Below, piece by piece: positions 41,968-50,616 of a stretch of DNA of 64,000 nt (its first letter is position 1; each line of letters opens with the position of its first letter). A program made the position numbers and the translations under genes. The notes beneath the pieces are model-generated. The model was not told the origin of the DNA and made no database searches. It saw only the letters and a program-made list of their open reading frames with translations. This DNA comes from Variovorax paradoxus (lineage in GTDB: Bacteria > Pseudomonadota > Gammaproteobacteria > Burkholderiales > Burkholderiaceae_C), in contig NZ_JAUSXL010000002.1 of the NCBI RefSeq assembly GCF_030815975.1, positions 1,798,001-1,862,000 on the forward strand, in the 5' to 3' direction.

Positions 41968-43374
41968 ATGGCCACGCCCCTCGACCCCACCACCCTCCTG
42001 GCCGCCGGAGCCGCACAGTCGGCCAAGGCACTGGCCGCCAAACAGGTGAGCGCGGTTGAATTGTGCGAAGCCGCCATCGCCCGCATCGTGGCGCTCGATG
42101 GCAGGCTCAACGCGGTGGTGGTGCGCGACTTCGATCGCGCGCGCCGCCAGGCCGCCGAAGCCGATGCGGCCTTCGCGCGCGGCGAGCGCCGGCCGCTGCT
42201 GGGCGTGCCGATGACGGTGAAGGAAGCCTTCAACGTCGCCGGCCTGCCGACCAGCTGGGGCCTGCCGCCGTTCCGCGATTTCGTGCCGCGGCAGGACGCC
42301 GTGGCCGTGGCGCGCCTCAAGGCGGCAGGCGCGGTGATTCTCGGCAAGACCAACGTGCCGTCGGCGCTGGCCGACTGGCAGTGCGCCAATCCGGTGTACG
42401 GCCGCACGGTGCACCCGCTCGACGCCAGGCGCACGCCGGGCGGCTCGTCGGGCGGCGGCGCGGTGGCGGTGGCCACCGGCATGGTGGCGCTGGAACTGGG
42501 CAGCGACCTGACGGGCTCGCTGCGCGTTCCCGCGAGCTTTTGCGGCGTGTACGCGCACAAGCCGAGCCATGGCCTGCTGCCGACGCGCGGCTTTGCGTTT
42601 CCGGGCACCGAGGAGGCGCTGGCGGCGCTGCCCTCGGTGATCGGGCCGATCGGCCATTGCGCGGACGACCTTTCGCTGGCGCTCGATGTGCTGGCCGGGC
42701 CCGATGCGGCCCACGTGGCGCAAGGCCGCCTCATGCTGCCGGCGGCGCGCCATGCGGCGGCGAAGGACTGGCGCGTGCTGGTGGTCAGCTCGCATCCGCA
42801 GGCCGCGGTGGCGGCCGACGTGCGCGCCGCCGTCGAAGGCGCCGGGCAGCGGCTGGCGAAGGCCGGGGCCTCGGTGGCCCGTGCCTCGGACCTGCTGCCC
42901 GATCTGGCCGAGGTCGGCGACACCTACGGACGGATCGTGCAGACCGTGCTCGCGCATGCCGAGCCCGACGGCCGTTCGCCGATGCAGCTACGCACCTGGT
43001 TCGACCTGCTGGCCACGCGCACGCGCATCCGTGCGCAGCTGCGCACGCTGTTCATGCAGTTCGACGCCGTGCTGTGCCCGGCGGCCGGTTGCGCGGCCTT
43101 CGAGCACATGAGCGAGCCTGATTGGAAGAAGCGTGTACTCACCATCGACGGAAAGCCCACGCCCTATGATGCACTGGCTGCCTGGTCCAGCCTTGCGAGC
43201 CTCGGCGGACTGCCCGCCACGGTCGCCCCCGCAGGCTTCACAGCCGACGGATTGCCGCTGGGCGTACAGATCGTCGGTCCGTATTTCGAGGACCGCAGCA
43301 CCCTCGCCCTGGCCGGGCTGCTGGCAAGGAATGCTGCCCCCGGGGAACAAACTGGTGGAGCAGAAGACACCTAA
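41968..43374 (+). CDS. Amidase (amidase signature family)
   Basis: The 468-residue enzyme has the Ser-cisSer-Lys triad: Lys85 in PMTVKEAFNV, serines 160-161 in TPGGSSGGG, and Ser184 in GSDLTGSLRVP (the usual GGS is TGS here). It hydrolyses amides, possibly short aliphatic or aryl amides. The C-terminus is odd: after TLALAGLLA the expected glycine-rich family ending is replaced by RNAAPGEQTGGAEDT. From there on the base composition drops, where the TetR/hydrolase segment begins. The last ~15 residues may have been altered by an insertion. Confidence 0.88.
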   Translation: MATPLDPTTLLAAGAAQSAKALAAKQVSAVELCEAAIARIVALDGRLNAVVVRDFDRARRQAAEADAAFARGERRPLLGVPMTVKEAFNVAGLPTSWGLPPFRDFVPRQDAVAVARLKAAGAVILGKTNVPSALADWQCANPVYGRTVHPLDARRTPGGSSGGGAVAVATGMVALELGSDLTGSLRVPASFCGVYAHKPSHGLLPTRGFAFPGTEEALAALPSVIGPIGHCADDLSLALDVLAGPDAAHVAQGRLMLPAARHAAAKDWRVLVVSSHPQAAVAADVRAAVEGAGQRLAKAGASVARASDLLPDLAEVGDTYGRIVQTVLAHAEPDGRSPMQLRTWFDLLATRTRIRAQLRTLFMQFDAVLCPAAGCAAFEHMSEPDWKKRVLTIDGKPTPYDALAAWSSLASLGGLPATVAPAGFTADGLPLGVQIVGPYFEDRSTLALAGLLARNAAPGEQTGGAEDT

Positions 43375-43437
43375 GTCGTTGATCCGCTGCGACTGCCAGA
43401 AGCGGCAACTACGCAAGTGCGGGACATCGAGCCCGCA

Positions 43438-44019
43438 CTACCCCTCGGAGGCGGCCCATCTGTTGGCACAGACCTCCGCCAGCGCCTTGAATACGTCCGG
43501 CGTACGTTCCAAACGAGCAATTGTTCGCGCGCCTTCGAGAGCAGCAACCAACCCAGCGGCTGTAGAAGATGCACGCTCAGGTGTGAATCCGCATGCCTTG
43601 AAATGCTCCGCAACTATCGCCGTTGAATCAACAAACCCGCGCGCCACCCGTTGGGTCAGATCAGCGTCGAGCGAGGGCAGCTCATTCGCCAAATTTTGCA
43701 TCAGACACCCATATTGGAAATCTGTGGCGACCATTTCAGCCGCAAACGTGCTGAAAAGCTGTTGCACAAACTTCAACGCATCGCCCGCTGTATTCGCGGA
43801 AATCTTGCGCAATACGTCAATTCTTCTCGCAACGTAACGGTCGATCGCTTCTTCTGCAAGCTGCGTCTTGCCTCGCGGAAAGTGAAAGTAGAACGACCCT
43901 TTAGGTGCTCCGCTTTCTTTAAGGATCTGAATTAAACCGGTCGCTGTGAAGCCCTGGATCCGAAAAAGCCGTTCGGCCGTGGCAATCGCCCGATCACGGG
44001 CGTCGGATGTACGTGGCAT
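43438..44019 (-). CDS. TetR-family regulator (LmrA/YxaF-like) of the adjacent hydrolase
   Basis: The 193-residue TetR protein has an HTH at residues 8-50 (RAIATAERLFRIQGFTATGL, SGAPKGSFYFHFPRGKTQLA). Its C-terminal TetR_C domain resembles the LmrA/YxaF group (SLDADLTQRVARGF). It is divergent from the exported hydrolase gene; the promoter between them carries two identical-type palindromes, so it is almost certainly the repressor. Its lower GC content and codon use contrast with the flanks, suggesting joint acquisition with the hydrolase gene. Confidence 0.9.
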   Translation of the reverse strand: MPRTSDARDRAIATAERLFRIQGFTATGLIQILKESGAPKGSFYFHFPRGKTQLAEEAIDRYVARRIDVLRKISANTAGDALKFVQQLFSTFAAEMVATDFQYGCLMQNLANELPSLDADLTQRVARGFVDSTAIVAEHFKACGFTPERASSTAAGLVAALEGARTIARLERTPDVFKALAEVCANRWAASEG

Positions 44020-44042
44020 CTGATGAACATATCACGCATCGC

Positions 44043-44084
44043 TTGACGGGACTATGGCAAACGCCATACTATGGCGATCGCCAT
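44043..44084 (+). promoter_or_regulatory. Hydrolase promoter covered by two tandem TetR operators
   Basis: TTGACG (44043-44048) and TACTAT (44067-44072) form a promoter with an 18-base spacer. Two palindromes sit on it: ATGGC-AAAC-GCCAT (44054-44067) fills the spacer, and the perfect ATGGCGATCGCCAT (44071-44084) overlaps the -10 box. The operator centres are 17 bases apart. This is a textbook steric-repression layout for the divergent TetR protein. Confidence 0.8.
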
Positions 44085-44139
44085 ACAACAGGTCTGGCAT
44101 CGCTGTTCACAAAACCTAAGCTACGAAGGTATGTTCATC

Positions 44140-45447
44140 ATGGGTCACCCACAAAACTTCCAGTTGCCGACGTCTCGAAGAGCCGTCCTGGCGATGGGCG
44201 CTGCCGGTTTGGTTGCGGCTTCGCTACCCACTGCCCGAGCCGGCAACTTGGACGGGATGCAATCGACAGCATCAACCTATGGCGGGGGAACACTTCCCGG
44301 CGGCGTCCGCTCGCGCATGATCCACGGAGTCAACGGCCTCGACGTCCATATCCTCGAAGGCGGATATGAAAGCCCAGGCCGACCCCTCGCGCTGCTTTTG
44401 CACGGCTTTCCAGACCTGGCTTACGGCTGGCGACATCTGATCCCGATGCTGGCCGACGCCGGATACCATGTGGTGGCTCCCGACCTGCGCGGCTTTGGCC
44501 GTACCACTGGCTGGGTGAACGGCTTTGACACCCCACTTGCACCGTTCAGCCTTTTGAATATGACGCGCGATGCGCTCGGGCTTGTTTCCGCACTGGGTTA
44601 TCGGCAAACGGCGATGCTCGTTGGGCACGACTTTGGCTCGCCTGTGGCAGCATTTTGCGCACTGGCTCGACCGGACGTCTTCAGCTCGGTGGTGCTGATG
44701 AGCGCACCTTTCCCGGGTGCTCCAGCGTTTCCGTTCAATACAGCTGACAGTCAACCAGCACCAGTTCAACCGACAAACGAAAGTCTCAAGCTTGCAGCAG
44801 CACTGGCGGCCCTTGATCCGCCGCGAGTGTCCTATTTACAGTACCTGAGTTCTCGTGCCGCGAACAACGACATGTGGCACCCCCCGGAAGGACTACATGC
44901 CTTTCTTCGTGCATTTTTCTACGTCAAGAGCGGTGACTGGCCAGGAAATAAGCCGCATCGGCTGAAAGCGCGAACCGCCACAGAATTTGCGCAAATGCCA
45001 ACGTACTACGTCATGGAACTTGGCAAAACGATGCCGCAGACGGTCGCTCCTTTCCAACCCTCTGCCGCAGAAATCTTGGCTGGCAAATGGCTCACCGAGC
45101 CGGAACTTGCGGTATATACGGACGAGTATGGCCGCACCGGGTTCCAAGGCGCCCTGCAAACCTATCGGGTCTATTCCGATCCTGATCTGAACGCTGAACT
45201 CCGCCTGTTTTCGGGCAGGACCATCGATGTCCCATCGCTCTTCATAGGCGGAACGAAAGATTGGGCCACCTATTCGGCGCCGGGCTCGCTCGAGCTGATG
45301 AAGTCAAAGGCGACAACGAGAATGGGTGACATCGAGTTGATCGAAGGCGCCGGACATTGGATACAACAGGAGCAGCCGGGTCGGCTTAGCAGCCTCCTGC
45401 TCGCCTTCATGAAGGATCTGGGCGGGGCGAATCGGATTGCTGGCTAG
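44140..45447 (+). CDS. Tat-exported alpha/beta hydrolase (epoxide hydrolase-like)
   Basis: The 435-residue protein has a twin-arginine signal (TSRRAVLAMGAAGLVAASLP) and an alpha/beta-hydrolase core. HGFPDLAYGWRHLIPMLADA gives the HGXP oxyanion motif, nucleophile Asp is in VGHDFGSPVAAF (as in epoxide hydrolases and dehalogenases), and the catalytic His is in EGAGHW near the C-terminus. The start at 44140 is preferred because GAAGGT lies nine bases upstream; the ATG at 44071 is inside the operator. The TetR protein encoded divergently should control it. The substrate may be an epoxide or ester outside the cytoplasm. Confidence 0.87.
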   Translation: MGHPQNFQLPTSRRAVLAMGAAGLVAASLPTARAGNLDGMQSTASTYGGGTLPGGVRSRMIHGVNGLDVHILEGGYESPGRPLALLLHGFPDLAYGWRHLIPMLADAGYHVVAPDLRGFGRTTGWVNGFDTPLAPFSLLNMTRDALGLVSALGYRQTAMLVGHDFGSPVAAFCALARPDVFSSVVLMSAPFPGAPAFPFNTADSQPAPVQPTNESLKLAAALAALDPPRVSYLQYLSSRAANNDMWHPPEGLHAFLRAFFYVKSGDWPGNKPHRLKARTATEFAQMPTYYVMELGKTMPQTVAPFQPSAAEILAGKWLTEPELAVYTDEYGRTGFQGALQTYRVYSDPDLNAELRLFSGRTIDVPSLFIGGTKDWATYSAPGSLELMKSKATTRMGDIELIEGAGHWIQQEQPGRLSSLLLAFMKDLGGANRIAG

Positions 45448-45617
45448 GTTGAGGGCCGCTTCCGTTGCGCTGGGTCAGGGAACCACACCCCCTGGCTTGA
45501 GGACGCCACGACTTAATTCCCCGTAAGGCAAATGCGGCCTGAAAGAATAATGTGGACGCCGTCCATTTTCTTTGGTATCAACCTCCATCCACCCTTCACC
45601 GAAACAGGAAGACAACC

Positions 45618-46040
45618 ATGGCCAACAAGCAGATCTTCGTGAACCTCGCCGTCAAGAACCTCGACAAGTCCAAGGCGTTCTTTGCCGCGCTGGGCTACAC
45701 CTTCAACGAGAAGTTCACCGACGCCAACGCCGCCTGCATGGTGATCCAGGAAGGCAGCATCCACGCCATGCTGCTGGCCGAAGACTTCTTCAAGACCTTC
45801 ACGAGCAAGAGCCTTGCCGACACCAGCAAGAGCACCGAGGTGCTGCTGTGCCTCTCGTGCGAAAGCCGCGCCGAGGTCGACGAAATGGTGGCCAAGGCGG
45901 TGGCCGCGGGCGGCACGGTGCCGCGCGAGCCGCAGGACTACGGCTTCATGTACGGCCACGGCTTCCAGGACATCGACGGCCACCTGTGGGAGCTGATGCA
46001 CATGGACCCGAACGTCGAAGTGACCCATCAGAACGCGTGA
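45618..46040 (+). CDS. VOC-family (glyoxalase/bleomycin resistance-like) protein
   Basis: The 140-residue protein starts MANKQIFVNLAVKNLDKSKA. The two beta-alpha-beta-beta-beta halves of the vicinal-oxygen-chelate fold are recognisable, ending DIDGHLWELMHMDP with the usual metal-site Glu. It is similar to the YaeR/PhnB-like group annotated as lactoylglutathione lyase-like. An AACAGGAAGA ribosome site precedes the ATG. The 170 bases upstream contain TGGAC-GCC-GTCCA followed by TTTTC, possibly a terminator for the hydrolase gene. Confidence 0.85.
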   Translation: MANKQIFVNLAVKNLDKSKAFFAALGYTFNEKFTDANAACMVIQEGSIHAMLLAEDFFKTFTSKSLADTSKSTEVLLCLSCESRAEVDEMVAKAVAAGGTVPREPQDYGFMYGHGFQDIDGHLWELMHMDPNVEVTHQNA

Positions 46041-46201
46041 TGCCGCGCCGCTGAAGCACAAGAACGATGCCCATCGTTCCATATGCGTTCCTCACTGTTG
46101 CGCGGAAGGCACCTTCCTTGAAGCGAGTTCGCCCCGATATTCCTGGGAACAGCGCCGCCGCAAATTCGGCCGCGGCGCGCCCAACCGAAAGGAATACCGA
46201 G

Positions 46202-47296
46202 GTGTCCAGCAACAGCATCGACAACAACAGCAGCATCGAGGAAGGCCGCAGCCCCGTGCTGCAGGTGAGCCCGCTCGGCTTCCCGTGGCAGACGATCGAC
46301 CCGTTCCTGTTCTGCGTCTATCACGACGACGCCTATCCGAAGGCCAACGCGCAGATGGGGCCCGAGGCCTCGCTGGCGGGCCGCCAGCTCGGCCAGGACT
46401 TCAGCCGCAAGGACGGCTGGAGCATGTACCACGGCGACACGGTGCCGGGCTTTCCCTCGCATCCGCATCGCGGTTTCGAGACGGTGACCATCGTGCGCAA
46501 GGGGCTGGTCGACCATTCCGATTCGCTGGGTGCCACCGCGCGCTTCGGCGGCGGTGACGTGCAGTGGCTCACGGCCGGCAAGGGCATCGTGCATTCGGAG
46601 ATGTTTCCGCTGCTCGATACCAACGCGCCGAATCCGCTGGAGCTGTTCCAGATCTGGCTCAACCTGCCGGCCGGAAGCAAGATGGCCGAGCCGCACTTCA
46701 CGATGTTCTGGTCGGAGGCCATTCCGCGCTTCGCCTCCGACGATGCGGCTGGCGGCCGCACCGAGGTTGCGGTGATCGCGGGCCGGTTCGGCGGCACTGC
46801 CGCGGACGGCGGACCGGCGCCGATCCACCCGCTGTCGCCGCCGCCTGATTCATGGGCCGCGCAGGCCGATGCCGACGTGGCGATCTGGACCCTCAAGATG
46901 ACGCCCGGCGCGCAATGGACGCTGCCTGCCGCCGCGGGCGATGGCACGCGGCGCATGCTGTATTTCTTCAAGGGCGCCACTGCCTTCGTTGCGGGCCGGC
47001 GCGTGGAAGGCCCGGCCGCCATCGAGCTGCGCGCCGACACGGCCGTCGAACTGCGCAATGGCGATGAAGAGCCGAGCGAATTCCTGCTGCTGCAGGGACG
47101 CCCCATTGCCGAGCCGGTGGCGCAATACGGTCCGTTCGTGATGAACACGCAGGCCGAGATCAGCCAGGCGCTGGCCGACTACCGCCGCACGCAGTTCGGC
47201 GGCTGGCCCTTTGGCGATCCGGCGCCGGTGCACCGCCGCGATGCCGCGCGCTTTGCGCGGCACCCCGGCGGGCGAGAGGAAATTCCGGAGGCCTGA
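46202..47296 (+). CDS. Pirin-family protein, extended form
   Basis: The 364-residue pirin has N-terminal cupin motifs GFPSHPHRGFETVTIVRKGL (metal histidines) and GDVQWLTAGKGIVHSEMFPL, and a C-terminal domain with GTRRMLYFFKGAT. It is longer than typical pirins (about 290). A GTG start (46202) is proposed because AAAGGA lies eight bases upstream and the sequence before it is not protein-like. The first ~15 residues are Ser/Asn-rich. Whether it is a dioxygenase or a regulator cannot be told. Confidence 0.85.
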   Translation: MSSNSIDNNSSIEEGRSPVLQVSPLGFPWQTIDPFLFCVYHDDAYPKANAQMGPEASLAGRQLGQDFSRKDGWSMYHGDTVPGFPSHPHRGFETVTIVRKGLVDHSDSLGATARFGGGDVQWLTAGKGIVHSEMFPLLDTNAPNPLELFQIWLNLPAGSKMAEPHFTMFWSEAIPRFASDDAAGGRTEVAVIAGRFGGTAADGGPAPIHPLSPPPDSWAAQADADVAIWTLKMTPGAQWTLPAAAGDGTRRMLYFFKGATAFVAGRRVEGPAAIELRADTAVELRNGDEEPSEFLLLQGRPIAEPVAQYGPFVMNTQAEISQALADYRRTQFGGWPFGDPAPVHRRDAARFARHPGGREEIPEA

Positions 47297-47310
47297 GACA
47301 CGCGGCCTCC
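47287..47310. terminator. Possible bidirectional hairpin between convergent genes
   Basis: GGAGGCC (47287-47293) and GGCCTCC (47304-47310) form a perfect stem spanning the end of the pirin gene, just before the stop of the convergent YciI gene. There is no clear T-tract on either side, so termination is only suggested by position. Confidence 0.4.
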
Positions 47311-47315
47311 AGGCT

Positions 47316-47606
47316 TCAAAGCACCTTGAGGATCTCGGTCGCGGGCGCCGTCATGCTGGGCACGAACTCGATCACGTGCGTGCTTGCCGCGCCGCTCTGC
47401 ACGAACGGATCGCGTGCCAGCACCGCCTCTAGCTCTGCCCGGTCGCCCGAGCGCGCAAAGATCACGCCGCCCTTGCGCGGCACCTGCCGGCCCGAGGCCA
47501 GGAACAGTCCGCTCTGGTAGTGCTTTCGTAGCCACGCCATGTGTCCGTCCATCAGCACATCGAGCTCTTCAAGCGGACGGATGTAGGTGAGAGTGACGAT
47601 GAACAT
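47316..47606 (-). CDS. YciI-family protein
   Basis: The 96-residue ferredoxin-like alpha/beta protein starts MFIVTLTYIRPLEELDVLMD, with HMAWLRKHYQSGLFLASGRQ and the conserved DPF motif in LARDPFVQSG. YciI-like proteins carry a conserved His-Asp pair resembling a catalytic site and can act as small lyases or dehydrochlorinases; most are uncharacterised. It is a single gene, convergent with the pirin gene. Confidence 0.88.
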   Translation of the reverse strand: MFIVTLTYIRPLEELDVLMDGHMAWLRKHYQSGLFLASGRQVPRKGGVIFARSGDRAELEAVLARDPFVQSGAASTHVIEFVPSMTAPATEILKVL

Positions 47607-47753
47607 GAGCGAAGCGGCAGGTGAATCGGGAAGCCCCGATCCTATGGCCTGGAACCCGGGCATTCCATGACCAGAAGTAACGGAGTGATCCAGGTTTTAC
47701 GGCTTTCTGCTACCGTCTTTTTCGTTGCCTTCAACCGCAAAGGAGAGTTGCTC

Positions 47754-48824
47754 ATGCCGCTTCGCTCGCCACGTCTTTTGCCGCCCAGCTTCGTACCGCC
47801 GTACCTGCTGGACCGGCTGGCGGAACGCGCCAGTGCGCATGCCAGCGCAAGGGCGGCGCAGACGCTGATGATCGACCGCCAGCACCGCGGCCTGCGCGAG
47901 GCGGCGGCGGTGCGGGGCGTGTCGTCCGGCCCCGCGCCGCGCTATGTGCGGCGCGGCTCGCCCACGCGCGCCATCCACGACGCGGAGCACACCATGACGC
48001 TGCCCGGCAGGCTGGTGCGCGCCGAAGCGCAGGCCGCCACCGGCGACATCGCCGCCGACGAAGCCTACGACTACCTGGGCGCAACCTACCGCCTGTACCA
48101 CGACATCTACGAGCGCGATTCCATCGACGGCGCGGGCCTGCCGCTCACCGGCAGCGTGCACTACGGCAACGACTACGACAACGCCTTCTGGAACGGCCGG
48201 CAGATGGTGTTCGGCGACGGCGACGGCGAGGTCATGAACCGCTTCACCATCGCGGTGGACATCATCGGCCACGAGCTCACGCACGGCGTGATCGACCATG
48301 AGTCGGGCCTGGTGTACGAGGGCCAGCCGGGCGCGCTCAACGAGTCGATCTGCGACGTGTTCGGCGCCCTGGTCAAGCAGCACCTGCTCAAGCAGACGGC
48401 GCAGCAGGCCGACTGGCTGGTGGGCGCGGGGCTCTTCACCGACAAGGTGAAGGCCCGCGCGCTGCGCTCGATGGCCGAGCCCGGCACGGCCTACGACGAC
48501 CCGGTGCTCGGCAAGGATCCGCAGCCTGCCCACATGAAAGACTTTGTGGTCACACGGCAGGACAATGGCGGCGTGCACATCAATTCCGGCATTCCGAACC
48601 GCGCCTTCCATCTCGCTGCCACGGCCATCCCCGGCCCGGCATGGGAGACGGCCGGCCGCGTCTGGTACGACACGGTGTGCGACCGGCGGCTGCGCCAGGA
48701 TGCCGACTTCCTGGCCTTCGCCCAGCTGAGCGCGGAGAATGCGGCCAAGCGCTTCGGCGCCGACAGCGCGGCACACAAGGCCGTGGGCGCCGCATGGAAC
48801 ACCGTGGGAGTCTCAGCATCATGA
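47754..48824 (+). CDS. Protealysin-like M4-family metalloprotease
   Basis: The 356-residue thermolysin-family protease has zinc site HELTH (173-177), third ligand Glu in GALNESICDVFG, and catalytic His in GGVHINSGIPN. It has no signal peptide. The N-terminus is a short propeptide with the PSFVPPYLLDRLAERA motif found in protealysin-type enzymes, which differ from thermolysin by a ~50-residue propeptide and frequent intracellular location. The ATG has an AGGAG site nine bases upstream. The stop overlaps the start of the emfourin-like gene (ATGA), so protease and putative inhibitor are translationally coupled. Confidence 0.92.
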   Translation: MPLRSPRLLPPSFVPPYLLDRLAERASAHASARAAQTLMIDRQHRGLREAAAVRGVSSGPAPRYVRRGSPTRAIHDAEHTMTLPGRLVRAEAQAATGDIAADEAYDYLGATYRLYHDIYERDSIDGAGLPLTGSVHYGNDYDNAFWNGRQMVFGDGDGEVMNRFTIAVDIIGHELTHGVIDHESGLVYEGQPGALNESICDVFGALVKQHLLKQTAQQADWLVGAGLFTDKVKARALRSMAEPGTAYDDPVLGKDPQPAHMKDFVVTRQDNGGVHINSGIPNRAFHLAATAIPGPAWETAGRVWYDTVCDRRLRQDADFLAFAQLSAENAAKRFGADSAAHKAVGAAWNTVGVSAS

Positions 48825-49162
48825 TTCAGCTTCCGCCCCTGGACCAGGCTTCCGTCGTGCGCGTGACGCGCGAGGGCGGCGTGGCCTACGTGCCGGGCCT
48901 TTCGCGCCCGCGCAGCTACCAGCTGGGCAACTGCAGCGAAGAACTGCGCCAGCGGATCGGCGAGGCATTGCAAAGCGCCGCACCGCACGCCGGGCAGCGC
49001 AGCGGCCCCGGCTCGCCGGGCGGCGACCAGCGCTTCTACCGCGTGGAGGTGGTGGTGGAAAGTGCCACCACCCGTTCGGGCTCTTCGGTCAGCTTCGAGG
49101 TGCCCGAGAACGAGGCGCCCGAGGCGCTGGTGCACCTCTGGAAAGACGCGGCCGAGCGCTGA
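48821..49162 (+). CDS. Emfourin-like protease inhibitor (M4in family)
   Basis: The 113-residue acidic protein starts MIQLPPLDQASVVRVTREGG. A beta-rich core contains GDQRFYRVEVVVES, and the end is VPENEAPEALVHLWKDAAER. It is encoded directly after the M4 protease in a four-base overlap, the arrangement of protealysin and its slow-tight inhibitor emfourin in Serratia. The assignment rests mostly on that context plus size and general resemblance. If correct, it keeps the protease inactive in the cytoplasm. Confidence 0.75.
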   Translation: MIQLPPLDQASVVRVTREGGVAYVPGLSRPRSYQLGNCSEELRQRIGEALQSAAPHAGQRSGPGSPGGDQRFYRVEVVVESATTRSGSSVSFEVPENEAPEALVHLWKDAAER

Positions 49163-49188
49163 GGCAGGCGCGGTGCGGCTTCTTCGAA

Positions 49189-50517
49189 TCAAAGGCCGCC
49201 GAAAACCGTCGACGCCACCAGCCACACGTTGGCCGAGCTGATCACGCCGAACAGCCCCCATGCCAGCAGCTTGACCACGGTGCCGTTGGCAAAGCCGCCC
49301 ATCAGCGCGCGGCTGCTCGTGAAGCGGATCAGCGGCCACATCGCGAACGGCAGCTGAAAACTCAGCACCACCTGGCTCAGCACCAGCATCCTGCCCACGC
49401 CGCCATCGCCGAACCACCAGACACCGAAGAATGCCGGCCCGAGCGCCAGCCCCCGCGTGATCAGGCGGCGCTGCCAGCACGGGATCTTCAGGTCGAGGAA
49501 CCCTTCCATGATGATCTGGCCCGCGATGGTGCCGGTGAAGGTCGAACTCTGGCCCGAGGCCAGGAGCGCAATGCCGAACAGCGTGGCGGCGAACGCGCTG
49601 CCCACGATAGGCTCGATGAGCCGGTAGGCGTCGTCGATCTCGGTCACTTCCACATGGCCCGTGCTGTGGAAGGCGCTGGCCGCCAGCACCATGATGGCCG
49701 CGTTGACCAGGAGCGCGAGCGACAGCGAGAACACCGCGTCGAAGGTGCAGAAGCGCACCGCCTCGCGCCGCGCCGCATCGCTGTCGGCCACCAGCCGGGT
49801 CTGCACGATGGACGAATGCAGGTACAGGTTGTGCGGCATCACGGTGGCGCCGACCACGCCGATCGCAAGGTAGAGCGCGCCAGGCTGCTGCAGCCGCTCG
49901 AAGCTGGGCGCAAAGCCCATCGCCACGCCGAACCAGTTGGGCTGCGACATCGCGAGCTCCACCACGAAGCAGCCCGCGATGGTGCCCACCAGCCCGAGCA
50001 CGATGGCCTCGACGCGCCGGAAGCCCGCGCCTTGGAGCCCCAGCACGAGCAGCGTGTCGAATGCCGTGATCGCAATGCCGACCGGAATCGAGACGCCGAA
50101 CAGCAGGTGCAATGCGAGCGCGCTGCCCAGCACCTCGGCCAGGTCGCAGGCCACGATGGCCAGCTCCGCGCCCAGCCACAGGAAGCGGCTCGCGCGCGGC
50201 GAATAGTGCTCGCGGCAGGCGCGCGCGAGGTCTTTCTGCGCCACCAGCCCGAGCCGCACGCACAGCGTCTGCAGCAGCATCGCCGCCAGGCTCGCGAGCA
50301 GCACCACGAAGAGCAGGCCATAGCCGAAGCGCGAGCCGGCCTCGATGTCGGTCGCCCAGTTGCCCGGGTCCATGTAGCCCACCGAGACCAGCAGGCCAGG
50401 GCCCGCGTAGCGCAGCAGCTTCTTGCCGAAGGGCAGGTCCTGCGGGACCGCCACGCTGCCCTTGACTTCCGAAGGGCAGAACGGCGCGGTGGCCGTGCGG
50501 GGCAGGGGAAAGAACAT
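49189..50517 (-). CDS. mntH: Nramp-family divalent metal (Mn2+/Fe2+) transporter
   Basis: The 442-residue protein has eleven predicted transmembrane helices and both metal-binding motifs: DPGN (50-53, in VGYMDPGNWATDIEAG) and MPHN in GATVMPHNLYLHSS. GQSSTFTGTIAGQIIMEGFL, the helix 8-9 signature of MntH proteins, is also present. It imports Mn2+ (and Fe2+) with protons. No yybP-ykoY riboswitch or MntR/Fur-type box is recognisable upstream; only a short hairpin is. The gene is divergent from the ABM gene. Confidence 0.93.
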   Translation of the reverse strand: MFFPLPRTATAPFCPSEVKGSVAVPQDLPFGKKLLRYAGPGLLVSVGYMDPGNWATDIEAGSRFGYGLLFVVLLASLAAMLLQTLCVRLGLVAQKDLARACREHYSPRASRFLWLGAELAIVACDLAEVLGSALALHLLFGVSIPVGIAITAFDTLLVLGLQGAGFRRVEAIVLGLVGTIAGCFVVELAMSQPNWFGVAMGFAPSFERLQQPGALYLAIGVVGATVMPHNLYLHSSIVQTRLVADSDAARREAVRFCTFDAVFSLSLALLVNAAIMVLAASAFHSTGHVEVTEIDDAYRLIEPIVGSAFAATLFGIALLASGQSSTFTGTIAGQIIMEGFLDLKIPCWQRRLITRGLALGPAFFGVWWFGDGGVGRMLVLSQVVLSFQLPFAMWPLIRFTSSRALMGGFANGTVVKLLAWGLFGVISSANVWLVASTVFGGL

Positions 50518-50548
50518 GCGGGCGATGATAGGGTCGCGCGCGGGACCG

Positions 50549-50564
50549 CTGGCCGAGCGGCCAG
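50549..50564. other. Short hairpin upstream of mntH
   Basis: CTGGCC-GAGC-GGCCAG forms a perfect 6-bp stem in the 99-base gap between mntH and the divergent ABM gene; TCTTTT follows on the plus strand. It may be a structural element of the mntH leader or part of a regulator site; there is no direct evidence. Confidence 0.35.
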
Positions 50565-50616
50565 TCTTTTAGATTCGACGGTCCCATCCCACAAACATGC
50601 AATGGAGCCCTTTTCC

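Noticed and set aside
44071..44139. Upstream ATG for the exported hydrolase
   Set aside because: It lies inside the operator palindrome and overlaps the -10 region; the ATG at 44140 has a ribosome site and keeps the Tat signal near the N-terminus.
45552..45566. TGGAC-GCC-GTCCA hairpin with TTTTC as a terminator for the hydrolase gene
   Set aside because: The stem is only 5 bp and the tail is short. It was kept only as a remark in the VOC entry.
50518..50616. Possible manganese riboswitch before mntH
   Set aside because: Only a simple 6-bp hairpin is visible; the yybP-ykoY conserved parts are not seen.
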